From Pseudopyrenochaeta lycopersici (lineage: Eukaryota > Ascomycota > Dothideomycetes > Pleosporales > Pseudopyrenochaetaceae), in assembly GCA_003313425.1 (NCBI GenBank), contig NHZP01000173.1, positions 1 to 21,039 on the forward strand: a DNA stretch of 21,039 nucleotides, written 5' to 3'. Under the pieces are notes generated by a model. That model searched no databases. It was given only the letters and a program-made list of their open reading frames with translations, and was not told the origin of the DNA. This document shows, in pieces, positions 1-10,081 of the stretch (position 1 is its first letter; each line of letters opens with the position of its first letter). A program made the position numbers and the translations under genes.

Positions 1-161
1 TATCATCGATATCGATATAAGCTTTATACATTAATTAGCTAGCTAACAGTCCTTAAACTACTACCTTATCTCCTTAATTATCTCATCAGTAAAGCCCTGA
101 ATAGCTTTATCGTCGTCTGGTTCAAGCGGAAAACCCATTCCAGACTTAGATGACGGCGTAA

Positions 162-2332
162 TTAATCCTGATGAAGCCAACTACCTATACACTCAATTTT
201 CTCGATATTAGCACACGACAGCCTGAGTCGATCCCCATGTACAGGTCCTTCTCGCACCTGAAAACACCCCTCTCTGCCTCTGCAGATTCCGCAGGGATTG
301 AGAGTATCGCAATAGCCATACAATGGAGCCTCGGATATCGACGTCTCTGATCCTCATGACACCACCATTCTAGAGGCGTACAGGGTATTTGTATAGGCGA
401 AGCCTCAATAAAGACTTTAAAATCATCGTCGTCTGCAGTCTCTGCTATCACGGCTAACTCGCGGCGTAGGCGATCGAGCGCATTTGAGTCACGCCGTTGA
501 CGCTTTGGCAGTGGAGCTTCCTCTGAAATAGGGATTGAGATTATTTTAAATCCTCCTCCAAATTGTATTAGCTTGCGCAATTGCTGGATCCACCCACTCT
601 TGTAACCAGTTCTTCTAATGTAGGTGGACCGCTTTGAGGGATCGAGAAGGAGGGCCGCAGCGTATACAGGCGCGTCGTCTGTGAGGGCGTAATACTTATT
701 AAGGATAAACCAACCCATCTCGATGGCGTGGAGCATCCGATTATCATAAGTATCTGGTGCTTCGTACAGCTTCTAGTTATTTATTAGTAAAGATATGTAA
801 TAAGATATCTACTTTACCTTCTGTTGTTCGTAGTGATGGAGGAGAACGTCCATTAATTCAAGACTCTGTCCGATAGATGACTTGTCCGTCTGTGCATACA
901 GAGTCGCACCTGCGAACGGTTGTAAAAACTTGCGTATTTTACTAAGAATATCCCAATCCAGTAGTGAGCTTAATACCATCAGCTCGTGATCGTGATCAAC
1001 CATAAAGACCTTAATAGCACTCTGTTTCCGCAGTGCTTTATCAATAAACATATACCACGATGACCACCGTGTCATGTTGTCGATTCCTAGCTGTAGACCT
1101 ACAGCAATCATCCAGTCCTTATCGCGTTGTGATGAACGATGTAGCCAGATACCAGATCATGAAGCTGTTCGAGTGCAGGTAATCGGCCTATACCAGAAAA
1201 TTCTTGACGTTAAGTGCCAGTTTTCAGTGTTGCTCTCCAGGTCTTTCGGCCGCCAGCCTCGTCTATCGATCCATTAGAACTTAACGTTAGGGAAAACTTA
1301 GTAAAAAGTTCTTCCCCATCGACCTCCTCTACTATCTGTAGCGCAGCGATAAGAGCTTGTTTGGAAGACGCGAGAAGGAAGGCTTGAAGCGAAAGATTGA
1401 TGATATGGGCAAGGCATCGTACGCGGCGTCGTTTAGGATCAAATTTTACCTATATGGGATTAGCTAGGTTACTAGAAAACGTGGTAAATTAACCTGGTGC
1501 TCTTCAAGTAATCGGATGCTAAAGATTCCAGGCAAGTATCGTTCGACGTCGCGTTATCGCCTGTGTGCCAGCCAACGTTTGACGTGATGTCGTACTGTTT
1601 GAGAACCCCATAAAGTAGGTCTGCTTGAGATGCCCCAGAGTGATCTCCGGGTAACTCAATTAGACCTAATAAGGCCTTTTGAAGCTTATAGTCATGATTG
1701 ACCCATTGTGCACAGATAGCAAGTAATCCCTTGCGATGTGGTGATGTCCAGATATCTGTTTGTAGGTGTATCGGGCTATTAGCTAGCTTAAGGATATCTC
1801 GAAGCTGATCTCGGTATAGAACATAGTTAGCGGCCATGAGGCGTACGAGAGATCGTCGGGACTTAATGAGATAATCGCTACACTCAGGATTCGCGCTAGA
1901 AGTAGAGCTTGCATCTCTGGCCACTCAACACAGGTAAATGCTACCCGGCGTCTAGTAATTAGGCCAATCAGTGCTTCCTTGTAGGCATCCCGATTGAATG
2001 TACGGCGTAGGGACGAGATGGAGGGCAGAAGATGTTGTGATAACGATGTATTTGAGTCGTTTAAACGCTGTTGAGATAGCATAGATGACTTAGATTGATG
2101 GTGATTGCGATAGTGAGTTATGGCGTTACTTTTAGGGATCTGTGGTCCCCATGCTGCGTGAAATCGACATCTAAATACTGAGGGACCTGAGGTTTTTCGC
2201 TTCTGACTAGGTTTGGGGGATAGATCCTCATTGCGGCCGGGTCATGATATCCCAGAAGCCGGGAGGGTATTCGAGATCTATACGGCTAGCAGAGCTAGAT
2301 GGAGCGATATTGGATGAGATAGAGGACGACAT
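162..2332 (-). pseudogene. hAT transposase pseudogene
   Basis: Transposase pieces run from an ATG at 2332 to a TAA at 164-162. The middle piece (1924-1494) has the hAT catalytic-core style QTDIWTS and HTGDNATSND. A following piece (about 1449-1140) reads FDPKRRRVRCLAHIINLS, and the piece at 1111-818 includes NMTRWSSWY. The C-terminal part (736 downwards) ends in the hAT dimerisation region with PLEWW and SAEAER (about 269-291), a hallmark of the family. A 45-base intron (817-773; GTAAAG donor, TACTAAT branch, CTAG acceptor) joins two pieces in frame. Breaks seen: stop at 2230-2228 with a frame change there, a frame change near 1893, a junction at 1494-1449 out of frame by one base, a TAA at 1212-1210, a frame change near 1130, and changes after SAEAER. 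I cannot confirm an N-terminal BED finger; only a C/H-containing remnant is visible near 2160. Confidence 0.85.
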
Positions 2333-2455
2333 GATGTAATAGTAATGGTAATATATTGGAGTGCAAGAGATGGCACATGTGGATGATAGATGTGAGGACT
2401 GAGTTAATTGAGTAACGAAGGTATCTAGCTATCTCTATATACTACGGAGTAGACT

Positions 2456-2534
2456 AGGCAGTGATGCACTAGTGTAGGCAGTAATACACTAGTGTAGCAG
2501 TGATATACTAGTGTAGGCAGTCGTAGGCTGTGAT
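2456..2534. repeat. About 20-base tandem repeat in hAT subterminal region
   Basis: Three copies of a unit like aggcagtgatgcactagtgt lie at 2456-2475, 2476-2495 and 2496-2514 (the last lacks one base), followed by weaker partial copies to about 2534. Each contains the palindrome actagt. It lies upstream of the transposase start, where hAT elements often carry repeated transposase-binding motifs; that role is an inference. Confidence 0.7.
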
Positions 2535-2616
2535 AATATACCGTGATATAATAGTACTAGAAAACAGGTGTTTGCAGAGAATTTCTGGGTGTGGGAATGC
2601 CAAGCTTTTAAAACTG

Positions 2617-2726
2617 ATATCGATCGATATCGGTTTAAGGGAAACCATCGATAATCGATATCGGTTTAAGCCGAAAAACCTATATCGATATCGATAATAT
2701 CGATATAAGGCGAAATATCGATATCA
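2617..2726. repeat. Cluster of ATCGAT/GATATC palindromes at hAT right end
   Basis: Several overlapping copies of tatcgatatcgata-like palindromes occur within 110 bases, interleaved with two copies of atcgatatcggtttaag. A related stretch, atcgatatcgatataag, is at 5-21 at the other end of the element, and atatcgatataag recurs at about 2697-2709. They are probably subterminal repeats of the hAT element. They could also fold into hairpins. Confidence 0.65.
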
Positions 2727-2734
2727 GTTTGCCC

Positions 2735-3335
2735 ATGTATGTCTTAGAGAACATACCAAGAGCAGAACAAGTACATTTTGTCCAGCAAGACTTGCTCTCT
2801 CATGCTCAGCCGAAGAAGCTGCTCATCGGCCACCATGCACAAAAAGGCGACGACATCTTTGCATACCTGGTGCCAATGAGTGCCTTCCACAAAGTAGAGT
2901 TCTACATCGAGGACGCGCAGGGGCTGCGCCAAAATCCATACAAGTACTGAAATGGTTGCGAACCATCGTATCCTCCATCCTTTCAATAGGACGTACCCGC
3001 GAGACCCCCGAACCATCACACAAGCCGATAGCGCTCGACTTGCACTGGTGGTGAAATGGTACTTCGTCTCTGCTGGGATAGTGCAGGCGCGTTTTCCTGA
3101 AGAAAGAAAGACTTTCGGCAAGCGCTTCTGCGCCGCGCTGCGGTATATCGCGAGCGAGTCGAAACCTGCTTCAGATCGGCCGTCGCACACAGGATTCATG
3201 CAGCAACTACCTCCCAATCATACTGGCCGGAATCGGAGTGCAACAGGCATACACATCGATGAGAGCGACATTCAGTCGTCTCTTCTCCAGATGTATTCTC
3301 CGGCATCACCCTGTCAGATACAAGGAGAAGCATAG
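2735..3335 (+). other. Short unresolved open frames (hypothetical)
   Basis: Two plus-strand frames follow each other: ATG 2735 to TGA 2950 (71 residues) and ATG 2952 to the stop ending at 3335 (127 residues), one base apart in phase. Their residue make-up looks protein-like, but I recognise no domain. A minus-strand frame over 2744-3217 is equally open, so neither strand can be preferred. It begins directly after the hAT palindromes, so it may be part of the old insertion site. It could be a broken gene or chance. Confidence 0.2.
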
Positions 3336-3430
3336 ATGTACTGCATAGGATAGAGCTATCAATAGTAGGACCGATAACTACTTCTGTCTGCGGAACCTCC
3401 GGAAGCAGAGGAGATACTGTAGAGAAAAGC
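3303..3430 (+). repeat. Left copy of diverged inverted repeat
   Basis: About 110-130 bases match the reverse complement of 9061-9200 at roughly 80 percent by eye. The blocks are atagtaggaccgataacta (19 identical), two halves of a 23-base identical block beginning cggaacctccggaagc, and shorter ggagaagc and gtactgcatagga. The two copies lie head to head about 5.7 kb apart around the 2EXR gene pair. Its nature (element end, solo repeat or gene fragment) is unknown. Confidence 0.75.
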
Positions 3431-3653
3431 GAGCCTTTTCTTGGGGCAGGTAGAATAATTACTCTGTTCAAGGTGCAAGTTTTTCGCCTTTCCAGCATTA
3501 TTACACTGCTCGCATATGCTGAATATGTAATCCGTGCCCAGATTGTTCGGAAGGCTTTGATGATGGAGTCTTCGAACGCTTATTAGTGCCCCACAACAAT
3601 GAACATGACTGTTTGCCAAGATCATACTTACCACCCAAGTTACTGTCGAAGTC

Positions 3654-3661
3654 TATATAAG
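3654..3661 (+). promoter_or_regulatory. TATA box
   Basis: TATATAAG is a full-consensus TATA box. It lies 94 bases before the ATG at 3748, a usual distance in fungi, and suggests that the coding-like stretch downstream is or was transcribed on the plus strand. Confidence 0.45.
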
Positions 3662-3704
3662 CGGGCATGATTGACAAATGAGCCTATTTGAGACGGGTGT
3701 GTGA

Positions 3705-4268
3705 GTCAGTCAGTCTCACGGGACAACTCCAGCTTTGAGACTACCCAATGCCTTACGAACGTGGACCAAAATCGACGCCGAAGTGGACGCAAGCGGCGGC
3801 TACATTAGGCTACCGTGCGTGGCCTGAATCGAGGCACCAGGCCACAACACCGCTCGGGGAACGAATGGAAACTACCGACGATGAATGTATCTTCAGCTTC
3901 GACGAGGAGCTTGCACAGCAACAATACTATAACGTCTGGAGAGCCTCCATCGCCCCTTCCAACGACTTTCATATACCGTTTCGGGGTGGTTCTGGATCGA
4001 CTAGGGTGACTGAAGGACACTGGATCACCCATGCTCACTCGAGGTCACTTGTAGCATCACAGAAGATGTCAAATGGGAGGAAAGGGCTCATCATGAATCC
4101 ATCTCTTCATCATTCTTGAAGCACCAAATATCAGCAAGGGGATTGATGGATCGAGGTCGCCTCTTGGTTCTATACAATCATTTACTGGAACAACAAGTGT
4201 CAATCCCATCTCAAGCTGCTCAGATGGAGATGTCTCTGCGTGGTGCATCGAACGCGCTCTCGAGTTAG
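3705..4268 (+). other. Possible decayed gene or multi-exon hypothetical gene
   Basis: Three plus-strand frames look coding-like in turn. First, 3705-3827 has LPNALRTWTKIDAEV and then a TGA. Second, ATG 3748 to the stop at 4119 (123 residues) has an acidic centre, TTDDECIFSFDEELAQQQ. Third, a frame open from about 4020 to TAG 4266-4268 has VKWEERAHHESISSSFLKHQ and LVLYNHLLEQQ, which look helical. A TATA box precedes the ATG at 3748. An acceptor-like CTTGTAG at 4048-4054 could bring in the last frame, but the donors I tested give the wrong phase. I recognise no family. Options are a real gene with an unresolved intron, a gene with frame breaks, or chance frames in GC-balanced DNA. Confidence 0.3.
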
Positions 4269-6322
4269 AAAGATGTCAAGCTTGAGCTCTCCCTTTCAGC
4301 CACAATGATTCGTTCGAGCAGATATATAGATCTGAATTCATTCATGTACACTCAACATTTTTGCAGTCAAGGTTAAATCTGTGTACCTGGAATCATCCTT
4401 CATAAAATATTTCGCGTAACCCATCTATGGCTGTTGGACTGAACTCACTGTAATTGGTCAAAGTGGTGAACTGATGATTCCATGAAGCGAATTCGGGGGG
4501 CTAACCCACGAGACATTCGTTTGCTTGCTCCCACGAAGCATAAGCTGGCAATTGAACGCTTGAGGATCGTTGTAATATCCTTTATTGACCTCATTCGAGC
4601 TTCAGTGACAACGACCAATGGCAGAGGCATTAGGAGCATTGGATGATGGAGCACTCGTCACCGTCTATTTATGCTGCATATGCAGTCTCATACTTGAGGA
4701 AGACGCAGCGAACTGCTCTTATTTCGAAGCAGACCCCTATCATCATAAAACCTCTGCGTCTATCAGTCCCACATATAACGCCATTTCTCGTCCATCAATG
4801 TAAGCAGAGAGCTGAGATTAGGGTAAAGATAATCATCTTCTTGGTTCGGATGACTGGCCGAGATTCAGCTCTCCGCCAATGCCATTCGGCGGCGCACGCG
4901 GCTCATTGGTTATGCTGCTGACCTGGAGAACATCCAATTAACGCCTGCCTATACGAGACTTATTAGCATGTTTCGCCCCATGAAATAATAAGTCAGTCAG
5001 CCCGCTGGTGTACTGCATCAACCATCCTCGCAACTCGTGTACCATGGCCATATTCATTTCTCTTTCCATTGTACTTGGTAGGATGCCATCCTGATCAGTT
5101 CCACACATTTGTAACAGTGTCCAGTATCTGTGCTTCTCGAAAGCCTGAAATGTCATACCAGCTTGCAGTCTGTTGTGATCTAATACAAGCCGCTTTTGAC
5201 AGAGGACTGACTGCCACTAGGATCACGCCAGAGACCTTCACGAACTCTAACCTAATGAATCATCTGATTGGGTGGTATCTGCACATGGGGAAGTTCCTTT
5301 TAGAATGTGTGAAACTATCGATCGAAGGTTTCGGGGCATGGAAAGTACCATCGGAGGGAGTGAGGCAAACGGGTCCAAATGTACGTGTCAGATAAGAGGC
5401 ATAAAAACTGAAGTACACGAATACTGCATCGTGGACGGTATCACCTATGTATCACCGATGTATCAGGTCTGTGTTTAAAAAGGAGAGAGAACAGAACCAA
5501 CGAACATAACAACCAACACCACCACGAAACGACAGAAAAATCAATAAATAAAAGAACCTGACCCCCATCAATTCTCATCCATTCTGACCAAAAGATTCAT
5601 TAAATTCTGACAGAACACCAAGAGCCCTTTTCTGTACACCGCTGAAAGACGAGGCTTTGTCGATCAGCACAAGATTTTGTATTTCAGGAAAGCCGGACTA
5701 TCGATGATGGAAACAAGAAAATAATTTGCTTAGCTACTATGGATGTGGGGAGGATTTGCAAAATAAGCTGCAACGTTGAACAAAGAGGTTGTATTGCTTT
5801 TTACCTTTGAGGCCAACATCGTTGTTGCATGGGTCTGCTTAGGGCCGCGACTCTACAATCGATGAATTATAATATTTTCTAAAGAGAATTCACAGCCCCC
5901 AAGACCTGTGCTGCTACTTTAGTCACTGGGGCCGCGGAAGCGCTCCTGCGGTGGAAAAGAGTAATCTGCTACACTCGCATATAGCTTGAGGCTGATGTTT
6001 GCTTTGCTTTCAATGCATGATACACCACAGTTACCTAGCTGTCTGATGATTGCTCTACTGCCCAGAGCGCCCATGCATGCGAAGATTGGCTGATCGAATT
6101 CTGCTGACAACATTTACCTCTCCCGTTCTCTTCGCGCAGGGTGCATGACTAAGCACTTGTTGTTCAATTAACCATCGTCGCATGTGATACACGCGCCATG
6201 AATACGCTGGTTCGAAGTCATATGCTTCCTACTGCACCATATGCTCATGCGGGTTCGCACATAGCTTCTACATGCTTTTAGTCTGGTCTTTCACAAGCAC
6301 TTCAACTTATCGCAGCTGCACG
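4269..6322. other. Stretch without a confident gene
   Basis: Only short open frames occur. The best is 5069-5395 on plus (108 codons), but it opens with TTG and its first ATG is internal. It has a protein-like stretch around AVCCDLIQAAFDRG but no family I know. The part from about 5490 to 6320 has many stops in all frames and looks non-coding. No RNA gene or mobile element is recognised. Confidence 0.5.
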
Positions 6323-6332
6323 TATATTTATA
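6323..6332 (+). promoter_or_regulatory. Probable TATA element of 2EXR-like gene
   Basis: TATATTTATA lies about 130 bases before the chosen ATG at 6463. It is an A/T-only stretch in otherwise balanced sequence, consistent with a TATA element; no experimental support. Confidence 0.4.
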
Positions 6333-6462
6333 GGCTTTATGCATATAGCAGTGCCCATCAATGAGAGAGCTCCTCGCCAGATTTGCGCTGCTTAACTAGT
6401 CTGCTGTAAACCAACATCTTCATTCATTGCTACCTTACGGTCCCCTACGACAACAACTGGGC

Positions 6463-7095
6463 ATGGCGGCTCCAGACGCCACTTTATCAAAGGATCCAGT
6501 CCAACGGCTCTACCTCCTTTCCCTCCCAGCAGAGCTGAGAAATCAGATCTGGGAGCACACACTAGGTGGTACGGTGTTCGAAGTGTACTGCTGGCCAAGC
6601 TACGATACTAGGAAGATGGCAAGCAGGATCCTCAATCGACGGAAGAACTTCCTGGGCCTTCTCCGGACATGCCATCAAATATATAGCGAAGCAAGACTGT
6701 TCCCGTTCAAGTCTAATGCTTTTCGCATCAAGAGCGAGGATGGAATCCCTGCGTTTCTGAACAGATTCGAGGCACCAGAGCGAGGAGCAATTGCCGAGTT
6801 GCACTTGGTTACCCTGGGTGCAGCGCACATGGTGGAGGGCTTGAGCTACTTTCCAAAGACCATGCCGGATCTCCTGGCTCTTCAAAGACTTCCTGGGCTC
6901 AGGAGACTATGTATTGAGGTTCGAATGAAGTCAGGCTGTCGGTGCTGCAGGCTTGGCAACTGCAACAGTTGGAGTCTGGACATAGGGCTCGTCGAGAAGA
7001 ATCTGAGGGAACATGTAGCAAAAGAGAACCCGCGTGTGGAGGTTGTGTTTAGGCGCTCGTTTTTTGCATCACTCGCTGCATCGCAAGTACTTTGA
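6463..7095 (+). CDS. 2EXR/DUF7730-like fungal protein
   Basis: The protein has 210 residues. It starts at ATG 6463, which has G at -3 and +4; the frame opens further upstream only with TTG. Residues 18-34 carry the fungal motif LLSLPAELRNQIWEHTL, an F-box-like helix that begins many 2EXR and DUF7730 proteins. Residues 66-87 carry the second family signature, LLRTCHQIYSEARLFPFKSN. A Cys-rich patch, CRCCRLGNC, is at 159-167. There is no signal peptide or membrane segment, so it is probably cytosolic or nuclear. The family has no established biochemical role; the N-terminal motif resembles F-box helices, so a link to ubiquitin ligase complexes is possible but unproven. It faces a second gene of the same type (7497-8320) tail to tail. 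The frame is intact with no intron needed. The family is large and expanded in many filamentous ascomycetes. Confidence 0.85.
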   Translation: MAAPDATLSKDPVQRLYLLSLPAELRNQIWEHTLGGTVFEVYCWPSYDTRKMASRILNRRKNFLGLLRTCHQIYSEARLFPFKSNAFRIKSEDGIPAFLNRFEAPERGAIAELHLVTLGAAHMVEGLSYFPKTMPDLLALQRLPGLRRLCIEVRMKSGCRCCRLGNCNSWSLDIGLVEKNLREHVAKENPRVEVVFRRSFFASLAASQVL

Positions 7096-7496
7096 CCATG
7101 GCCTGTGGTACGGCCTGTAGCACCCTCATCTTTAAGCCCTGTAGTTTGCGTCGCAATAACCCTCGCGTTGATTCTACACTACGTCACAAGCTGTATGCGG
7201 GTTCGACAATTGGTATACCATGTGATCAGCATTCAGCCTGTTCTATATCGCAGTATAGCACGCAGGATCCGGTGACGAAAAAGGGTAATGTGACAAGCTA
7301 TTCGTGGATTTAACAAACTGAGAAGATCTGGGAGGCTAGGTGTGATTCTTGGCGTGGCAATCTACCATAGCACAGAATGCCTTTGCGACATTCTTCTGCT
7401 TTGTGCAATCTTGATGCACGCTTATAAAGTTGTTGCAGGTGCCACAGGGCAGCTCAGGTTTCTGTCATTCCGATGCAGTCATGTACCGTTCCTGGA
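7096..7496. other. Intergenic gap between convergent genes
   Basis: This 401-base gap separates the 3' ends of the two 2EXR-like genes and should hold both transcript ends. One short plus frame (7092-7313) is open but has no recognisable content. No hairpin or element was noticed. Confidence 0.5.
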
Positions 7497-8320
7497 CTAG
7501 CCTTGCGCTAAATCTATCCATAAAGAGCTATCTCCTTCTTGGAGCATATGCGCCTGTCTACATGCCCTGAGCAAGACCGTTTTATCGAGCTGCGCTTCGC
7601 AAGGGAAAAGTCGAAGGATTTCAGGCACTTTATTTGAAGGGAGAAGCGATTCTAACACCCTCATTTCAGGGTCTGACAGCATCGCCACGTCCCGCATTAT
7701 GCGATCAAATGCCTCTTTCTTGCGCCAAATAACCGCAGAGTAGGATATACCGAAAAGTACAAATCCAGGGTCAGCCTGAGACCAAAGCGGATTGTGCAGT
7801 CTGATCGACGCGGTCGGATACAACCTGCAGAACTCGGTCAGCGACAAAGGATATCTGGTGTCTGCAGGTGTTCGAGAGCAGGGCTGAGAGCTGCAAATAG
7901 AGGCCTTCAAATACCGTGCGTATTCCCGATTCTTCAAGTCGTTTAGGACTTGCCAACAGCGCTGCCCCGCGGGAATTCCGTGGTAGTCCTCGAAGAAGAT
8001 GGTATTGTATTGAAACTCCAGCCCATGGGCTTCCTTGTAAAGCAAGTGGCTGACATATTGGATTTGGTTGAAGCACGGACGATCGCTTGTGCTTCCGACT
8101 GGGGAGTAGCAAGCAGAGACGACATAGTGAAAAAGTCTCGACATAGCACACGTCCCTTTGCTTTTGCACGTGAATCCGCGTAGTTTGCCGGACGTTCGCA
8201 GATACGGCCGACTCCATTCTCGTCTGTCTTTAAGGTGAGGCCATGAGGCGCTATAAGAACGTAAGCGTAGATGTGATCTCGCAGCTCCCTTGGCAGCCTT
8301 TCCAATGGTGAAGCAGTCAT
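7497..8320 (-). CDS. 2EXR-like fungal protein, probably two exons
   Basis: The start at ATG 8320 (G at -3) gives LERLPRELRDHIYAYVL at residues 6-22, the 2EXR/DUF7730-type opening motif. The downstream frame contains YVSHLLYKEAHGLEFQYNTI, the usual second signature (vs.llykEa..l.y.N.i). The two parts are in different frames. A 53-base GT-AG intron at 8151-8099 (donor GTGTGC, acceptor CTCCCCAG) joins them in phase: exons 8320-8152 and 8098-7497 give 771 bases, or 256 residues plus stop. The donor is not the best consensus and no strong branch point is seen, so a single frameshift in a pseudogene remains possible. There is no signal peptide or membrane segment. The gene is convergent with the related gene at 6463. 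Molecular function is unknown for the family. Confidence 0.75.
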
Positions 8321-9929
8321 TCCGCGGGCATCATCAGCCTACTCCAGCCAGTCGTCGGGATGTCTAATGTCCTTCCGCCCTACTTTATGACTTGCCGCAG
8401 TTCTCACTGTAGTGCTGGCATTTTTCGCTCTTGATAACGTAGTGAGATGATCAACCTGATACAAGAAATGAGCAATCAAGCTGCGAATTGTCTTACAGTT
8501 TATGTGAGGAACTCATCATGATTTTATTGGCTCTCCTGGCCCTGTGAGATTCTTGGCCTAGAGTTGTCCTTGGAGCCACCTTGTCCGAAGACGAACGTTT
8601 GGCCAGGGTAGCGTCCCTATTCGAGTCGCATGTGTTCAAAAGCCTGCCAAATTCAAAGCGGGTATCCTACCGCATACGCTCGCATAGATCGTATAATGGG
8701 CTGACGCACCGCACAAGCTCTGAGTTCAATGTAGGTAGTGATACAACAAGCATCGTGTAGCCACTCAAGCATACATGGTATAGAGTGTCCGTAATTTCAT
8801 TCCATTCCGTTCCTTCACACGAATTGAGCTTACCCAAGAACGTGTTCGTGACTATTGAAGCATTACGACCGCCTGTCGTGACAGTCCAGACCGTACTCAC
8901 ACAGATCCGAATAGACGATCAGGATGGGATGAAGGTTGTGGACTGCGGCACAGCCATGGCTTCAGTCCTAATGTCAGATAAAATGCTGAAATACGCTTAG
9001 CAGAAATTGATAATTGCGATGATGGATTGTGTGTGTTGATCATGATTGTATCGATTGTTGAGTTCTGTCTCCTGCTTTCTTCTATAGCTCCTCTGCTTCC
9101 GGAGGTTCCGTGGACTAGTAATAGTTATCGGTCCTACTATTTATCGCCCTTTCCTATGCAGTACTTCTGAGCTTCTCCCTACACCTGACACCTAGATGCT
9201 CATCTGATCTCGCTTTACCATGCGTACAAAGTCTCTCCCACTTTGGCTTACTTAGCACCAGTTGTCGTGTCATAAGTCAGCCGTGTAACGGGCAAAGCGG
9301 GAATGCCAGGTGCAGTCAAGGTGATCCACAGACATCTGACGCATCACTTCCAGACGTAAATAAGCCAGATGAACAGCAGCATAATGCGTCGTTGACTTGA
9401 CATCTAGGGGCAATGCTGCAAAGATTCACATGTCACATGATGGCATGATGATCGAAGACATCTCTAGAGCGTTGAATTGCTTACAGATAAGCAGCTAAGG
9501 ATTTCAGGAACAGGTGGCAGCGAGGAAAGATAACGACGCCAACCAAGTCATCTGGATCCGGACTTACTTGCCCCTTTTGCGCCCACCGTAGCGCTATCAG
9601 ATATAGGCTGATGTGAGAGACAAAGCTGAGACGTACTATGTGGACCTCACTCAGAGCCAGGAGGGATTAAACTTCCCCTGCAGGGATACAACCATGCGGA
9701 CTGTGGGCGTGGTGTGAGGCACGATCGACTTGGTGGGTGGCTATGTTATCGACTAGGCATGATCGAGTTGCCAAGACGGTGAAGAAAGCCTGAGGAGAGG
9801 CTTTTGGGAGGCATCTGCTGTGGCAAAGGGACAAGTTTGCTGACGTCAATCATTCTGCTGCCTGTTAACATCGCCCGGAATTGTGGTCCCGTTGTTTGAG
9901 TGAGGCGACCAAGGGGCCTTGAGCAGTAC
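8321..9929. other. Gene-poor stretch with inverted repeat copy
   Basis: Only short open frames occur, such as 8785-9000 on plus and 8667-8900 on minus, overlapping and without recognisable domains. The one structural feature found is the repeat at 9061-9200. The last few hundred bases should include the promoter of the NDT-like gene. Confidence 0.5.
9061..9200 (-). repeat. Right copy of diverged inverted repeat
   Basis: The reverse complement matches 3303-3430, including atagtaggaccgataacta and the identical block containing cggaacctccggaagcag. Differences are spread evenly and include small indels, so the duplication is old. In both copies the same orientation can be read as short peptide (PLLPEVP followed by VIGPTI-like sequence), but the right copy needs a frame change, so coding is doubtful. 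Confidence 0.75.
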
Positions 9930-9935
9930 TATAAA
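9930..9935 (+). promoter_or_regulatory. TATA box of NDT-like gene
   Basis: TATAAA lies about 147 bases before the ATG at 10082. With a usual initiation 30-60 bases downstream it leaves a leader of roughly 90-120 bases. Position and sequence fit a fungal core promoter. Confidence 0.55.
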
Positions 9936-10081
9936 GAGCCTCGACAACAGTCCTATACAGTACCATCCAAACTCTTTGCTGGCTTGGAAAGCTCCTAACT
10001 TTCATCTTGTCTCAAGGATCGCACCGTACTTTGTACCGACCCCGTCGTCTCCGCCCGCAACAACTTGCCGGCCCTACCGCA

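Larger units (their letters stand above)
1..2730 (-). mobile_element. Decayed hAT-family DNA transposon, one end cut by the window edge
   Basis: The minus strand carries hAT transposase pieces in their normal order between two zones rich in ATCGAT palindromes (positions 5-18 and 2617-2726). hAT elements usually have short terminal inverted repeats, an 8-base target duplication and subterminal repeats that bind the transposase. The palindromes and the 20-base tandem repeat at 2456-2534 fit such a subterminal role, but this is inferred. The left limit is not visible because the window starts inside or at the element end, so no target duplication can be tested. The right limit near 2730 is only where the palindromes stop. 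The element is dead: its transposase has several frame breaks and at least one internal stop. Confidence 0.75.

Noticed and set aside
2744..3217. Minus-strand open frame of 157 codons
   Set aside because: It overlaps equally plausible plus-strand frames, has no recognisable motif and lies just beyond a transposon end; no reason to prefer it.
6427..6462. Upstream extension of the first 2EXR-like frame
   Set aside because: It begins with TTG; the ATG at 6463 has better context and directly precedes the family motif.
6200..7210. Words like ggttcg that resemble tRNA T-loops
   Set aside because: No matching acceptor, D or anticodon arms could be placed around them.
10007..10081. Upstream extension of the NDT-like frame
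   Set aside because: It begins with TTG, which is unlikely in a fungal nuclear gene; ATG 10082 has good context and sits at a proper distance from the TATA box.
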